Of a stretch of 64,000 nucleotides of DNA, positions 60,146 through 64,000 are shown in pieces (positions within the stretch are counted from its first letter, which is position 1; the number at the start of each line of letters is the position of its first letter). The position numbers and the translations under genes are program-made. The stretch covers positions 1,209,501-1,273,500 of the forward strand of contig JAVTVJ010000369.1 of the NCBI GenBank assembly GCA_034509425.1, read 5' to 3'. The stretch is from Eopsaltria australis (lineage: Eukaryota > Chordata > Aves > Passeriformes > Petroicidae). The notes below the pieces were generated by a model. The model did no database searches. It had not been told where the DNA came from and saw nothing but the letters and a program-made list of their open reading frames with translations.

Positions 60146-62630
60146 CTACATAATAAGCAATAGTACTTCATCTCTTTCTATTAATATAGGCTACCAAGCT
60201 GAAGACAGTTTTTCTTTTTAATCAATTTCCCTTTAACCAATTTTAAGAACTCCATTTCAGGTAGATTTATGAAAAAACAAGGCAGACTGTAGCTGTCTAC
60301 ACTTAAATAAGGCTGGCTGAAACTTCTCAAGCCCAGTAAAAACACAGGCATGTCAACAAACTAACATACCTCAGAAAGGAATGTTTATATTCCAATATGC
60401 ATTATTATCTGCAGCCAGTCAGCACAGACACAGTATACACTACTCATGCATGCATGATCATTTAAGCCTGGTGCTTGCAGTCACAAAAATTCTGCAATGC
60501 CAGTAGTTCCAAAAGTCTTTAGCAATCTACAGGCCATGTAGCTATTGGTATTTGGACAGCAAGGACAAACCAAGAGTTCCAAGCCACCATTTCTCACCTG
60601 AAGGAAGTATTTTCCTGCAGGAAGTACAAGGAGTCAAAACAAACCTGCAGACAAGCAAGGAGCGGAAGTATGAAGACAAGAACTGAAGCAAAAAAGAAAG
60701 GAGTAGATTTGGAAATACAATTAACTCACAAGCTCTTCACGAGACTTCTTAATATGATGCACCAGCCCAAAGTATGTGCAACTGTTCTTTTTTCTTAAGA
60801 TTTAAAAATACCCACTGTATCCATGCAACGAGAAAACCATCAAGAGCACAGTTTAAATACTGGCAACAACCACTTGTAGAGCTGAGCAATAAATCCTTCC
60901 CCGCCCCATGTACATTCTTTACCTCAGTTGAAAATGCATGTGTACAGGACAGTGTCACACAGGCAGGACAACTAGTGTCAGCCTGACAAATTACAGCTAC
61001 AGACAATACCTATCTTCTGCAGATGTAATTACAAATAAAATATGCACTTACAGAGAATTTATCATCCCCTACTATTATATCAGGGGTTGTGCTCTCCTTT
61101 CCTGGCCAAGAGGGAGAATTTAAGTCAGTATCATTACCTAGGTCATGCAGGAACTACAGGAGCAAAAGGTAAGTGCCACAGAGAGCTTAGCCAATTAAAG
61201 GTAAGAATTAATTACATGCTTCTTACACTTCAGTCAAGGTAGTACCGTTAGAAGCAATTACTACTCCAGCCTCATTCCCAAACTGACCTTAAAATTACAA
61301 GCAAACAGATTTTACTCTCAGCCTGCTCAAGTAAAATTTTATTTCCATCGAGGAGACATCCACAAACTTATCAGCAAGAGTGTAAACTACCGAACTCTTC
61401 CACAAGCTGACTTAGGTCAAATAACATGAATACATCTAAGCCACCTTCATTTATTACTATGAAACTTTAGAAGTCACACAAAAATTAAAAGAGAGAATTA
61501 TACTATGACTGATCTTTGCTTAAGCCTTGTCACTTGACTGTTTTTTTGGAAACTGGTTCTGTAAAAGGATCCTTACTCATTATAGAAAATTCAATGAACA
61601 CAGGTCAAAAGCATTAGTTACAGAGATGCTCCATTACAAACTGCTGTACAGATACTTACGAAAATTCAAGTCATTACCGATGTTTTAACATTTTGTTTAA
61701 TTCCCTACTGCATACAGTACAACAAAATTCTGTAGTCTAGTGACATTTATTTTATTCAACCTGATCTCATCAACTTTCAGATAGCCCTCCTAATTTACTT
61801 TCAAGCATTTAGGCTAGAAACAACAGCCTGGGGTCACAGAAACATCTCTTCTATCCAGATTTTTAGTCAGCAAAGGAGATAAAACTGTTTCCCGAAATTG
61901 TACCTGTTTTGATTAACCAGATCCTGGAATGGCTACAGATTACCACCTGGTACAAAAATCCACTTTGCTGGCAATAAGCCGTATTTGAACGAAGACCTGT
62001 CAGGAAGGACACCACAGTGTCTCCCAACCGTATGCATCTACACAGGTACGACATGAGGCAGCTCTGGGGCCAGTGAAAAGATCCACCGTAACTTCTGTTA
62101 TTTTAAAACAGTTTAAAACGACAGAATGCAGCGCGATAAGGGAAGGCTCCAGATTTAACGGGACAGAAAAGGAACAGAAGCTTCCAGCCGGCGGTACTAT
62201 CCACGAAAGGCTCCCCGCGCCGTGCAGAACATCTGGCAGGGTAAGTACCTGCTTCGCGCAGCTTCCCCACTCCTCGGGGCCGGGCAAGGCGCAGCCGCCC
62301 CGCCCGAGCACCCCCGGGACCCACACCCGCCGGGGCCTCGAAGCTCCCGCTCCCCGCCGCACCCGGCCCGCGTGGCGCCGCTCCGGACCCGTCAAATCCC
62401 CGCCCCGGGCCCCGGCGCCGCCGCAAGGTCACTCGGACGGGCCCGCGGCGCCTGTGCTCGGCCCGCACACACTCACCTGCCCGCGCAGCTCCGCGGGCGG
62501 CCGGGCGTGGGCGCCGACAAGGAGCCGGGCACGGGGGAGCGGCCGGGGCCGGCCCGAGCCGCGGGCCTCAGCGCGCCGGGCCGCGGCGAGGCGGGAGCGG
62601 CCCCGCTCGGCGCCGCAGGCGGGAGGCGCC

Positions 62631-62669
62631 GCCCGGCCCGGCCCGGCCCGGCCCAGCCCGGCCCAGCCC
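62631..62669. repeat. (GCCCG)n short tandem repeat
   Basis: About seven units of gcccg with two gccca variants, within the CpG island. The G-rich strand could form quadruplexes. Confidence 0.8.
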
Positions 62670-62775
62670 TTTGTGCGCGGGGACGCGCCCGCCCGGCCTC
62701 CCTCCCCGCGTCTCCCCGCCGCAGCGAGGGGCCGAGCAGGCGACCCGACCTGCCCAGGCACCGCCGCGCTCTTAC

Positions 62776-62885
62776 CGAGGGATCTGTACGGGAAAAATGG
62801 TTAGAACGGAGCCGCCCCGCCCGGGCCCGCGGCGCGCCGAGCACCGCGCACCGACCGCAGCCGCACAAAATGGCCGCCGCGATGC
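62776..62885 (-). other. PHF20: Probable PHF20 first (noncoding) exon
   Basis: The - strand sequence runs from around the YY1-type site (62867-62878) to a clear donor, CCTCG|GTAAGAG, ending at 62776. It holds no ATG before the donor. The 5' end is estimated from the YY1 site, which usually lies just downstream of such start sites. Confidence 0.5.
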
Positions 62886-63015
62886 GGCGCCGCCGGGGGG
62901 CGGGGGCTGCCACAGCCCCGCCCGCTCCGGCCGGGGGGCGCGTGCAGGGGGCGGGGCCGGGCGCGAAGGCGGGAGGGCGGCTCTGGGGCGGGAACCCGCG
63001 GGGAGCGGCGCTGGG

Positions 63016-63345
63016 GGGAGCGGGCGGAGCGGGCGGCGCTGCCGGGGCGGTGGTGCTGAGGCGAGAGGAGCGGGTGGTGCTGCCGGGGCGGTGGTGCTGA
63101 GGCGGGAGGAGCGGGCGGCGCTGCCGGGGCTGTGGGGAGCGGGCGGAGCGGGCGGCGCTGCCGGGGCGGTGGTGCTGAGGCGGGCGGAGCGGGCGGCGCT
63201 GCCGGGGCGGTGGTGCTGAGGCGGGCGGAGCGGGTGGTGCTGCCGGGGCGGCGGTGCTGAGGCGAGAGGAGCGGGTGGCGCTGCCGGGGCGGTGGTGCTG
63301 GGCCGGGGGGAGTGGGCCGTGATGCCGGGCGGTGCTGTCGGGCCG
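63016..63345. repeat. 41-bp GC-rich minisatellite, about eight copies
   Basis: The core ctgccgggg recurs at 63039, 63080, 63121, 63158, 63199, 63240 and 63281, with a degenerate copy at about 63322. The period is 41 bases except one 37-base step. The unit includes cggtggtgctgaggcggg. It lies just upstream of the likely PHF20 start. Because 41 is not a multiple of three, the repeat reads as Pro/Ala-rich in successive frames, which explains the long false ORFs here. Confidence 0.95.
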
Positions 63346-63570
63346 GGAGAGCTCCGGCCGCAGCGGGGCACAGCCGCAGTGCCGTGCGGGGAGCGTGAGC
63401 GCGGGGATGGATGGCACAGGGATGAAATCCAGGGCAGAGTTGGCAGCCTGACCCCTCGAGCCTCCCGTGAGGCGGGTGTCGGGATGCGGCCGCTCCTCCG
63501 CACACCCGCCCGTGGCTGTCGCAGCCTCCGCCGGCTGCGCTCGGTTCCCTCCCCGTGTGCCGGGGAGCAT

Positions 63571-64000
63571 CTGGGCCTGAGTAGTGGTCAGCCCTCTTCA
63601 CCCTCTGGTACGGCCAGGGGACTGCGGGTTCTGTTGTGGATAGCAGAGCTGTTCAGGGACGAATTAATTTTATTTTATTTTTTTGGTAGTTTTATGCTGG
63701 GTTAAAGCCCAAACTAGATTGACACAGAAGAGCAAATATCTATGCGTGCTGGAATTCTTAATGTCAAATATTACAATGTGTTTCACTGTGGATGGATAAA
63801 TTCTCCCTGGTTCAGGTAAGGTTTCCTGGGATAATCCTTGAAATTCTGCTCAGAGGCCACAGAGCAGCAGAGGACCAGGGCTGATGGTGCTGTCAGGCTG
63901 AGGAGGAACACACAACATGGCCCAAGTGCTTTTCCTTTCTGTCTTACTCCTCCTCCAGCTGCAGGAACTGCTGTTGCTGTACAAATCTGGCTGCTTCTTT
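63571..64000. other. Upstream flank of PHF20, nothing recognised
   Basis: The composition falls back to AT-rich after about 63650. I see no exon, no named repeat and no sign of the neighbouring gene. Confidence 0.6.

Larger units (their letters stand above)
57630..62775 (-). other. PHF20: PHF20 first intron with LTR fragments
   Basis: About 5.1 kb. It contains a small LTR fragment near 57803-57852, a solo LTR (58256-58709), a second LTR (59136-59411) and an A-rich simple repeat near 60074-60145. No gene is supported in the remainder. Confidence 0.6.
62200..63570 (-). promoter_or_regulatory. PHF20: CpG-island promoter of PHF20
   Basis: About 1.4 kb with very high G+C and dense CpG, in sharp contrast to the AT-rich introns. 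It lies at the 5' end of PHF20. There is no TATA box. A YY1-type motif, aaaatggccgcc, lies at 62867-62878. Several - strand donors could serve alternative first exons: G|GTAAGA at 62776 and CAG|GTGAGT at 62477. In human a divergent gene (RBM39) lies upstream of PHF20, so bidirectional use is possible, but no such exon is visible here. Confidence 0.85.

Noticed and set aside
62473..63570. Long - strand ORF of 365 codons, Pro/Ala/Arg-rich, and four other overlapping ORFs over 180 codons on both strands
   Set aside because: They are products of extreme GC content and the 41-bp minisatellite, which reads open in every frame. They show no domain and have no conserved start.

Overview
The window is vertebrate nuclear DNA from a bird. 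The evidence is two intron-rich protein genes with avian-length introns, a 3' fragment of a CR1 LINE (3783-3907), remnants of a non-LTR reverse transcriptase (about 540-935), and several endogenous-retrovirus LTRs of avian type. A passerine is possible from the LTR style, but that is a weak inference. No bacterial, plasmid or phage features are present.

Left part (+ strand, 1-14.4 kb): NDRG3, lacking only its first coding exons, which lie upstream of the window. I could place 14 coding exons (4031-13104) with consistent splice sites and phases. They give 356 residues plus stop and include a 39-nt in-frame cassette exon known from the mammalian gene. One intron uses a GC-AG splice pair. The 3' UTR ends at an AATAAA near 14.41 kb.

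Right part (- strand, 62.9-15.2 kb): the complete PHF20 gene. Seventeen coding exons join without a phase conflict into 999 residues (human PHF20 is about 1012). They carry two Tudor domains, an AT-hook, a C2H2 zinc finger, a lysine-rich stretch, a C4HC3 PHD finger and the conserved C-terminus. A possible extra 174-nt cassette exon lies in one intron. The promoter is a strong CpG island (about 62.2-63.6 kb) with a YY1-like site and a 41-bp minisatellite. Two noncoding 5' exons are proposed.

The two genes converge tail to tail, with only about 0.75 kb between their likely polyadenylation sites. In human they also converge but lie roughly 0.7 Mb apart with several genes between. The main unexpected element is a decayed copy of the first RRM of RBM12 inside a 5' intron of PHF20 (about 55.67-55.96 kb, - strand). 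Nothing looks like a new multi-gene system. The interest lies in splicing oddities, the RBM12 fragment, the promoter minisatellite and the repeat content. Most of the GC-rich long ORFs at the right end are shadows of the CpG island.
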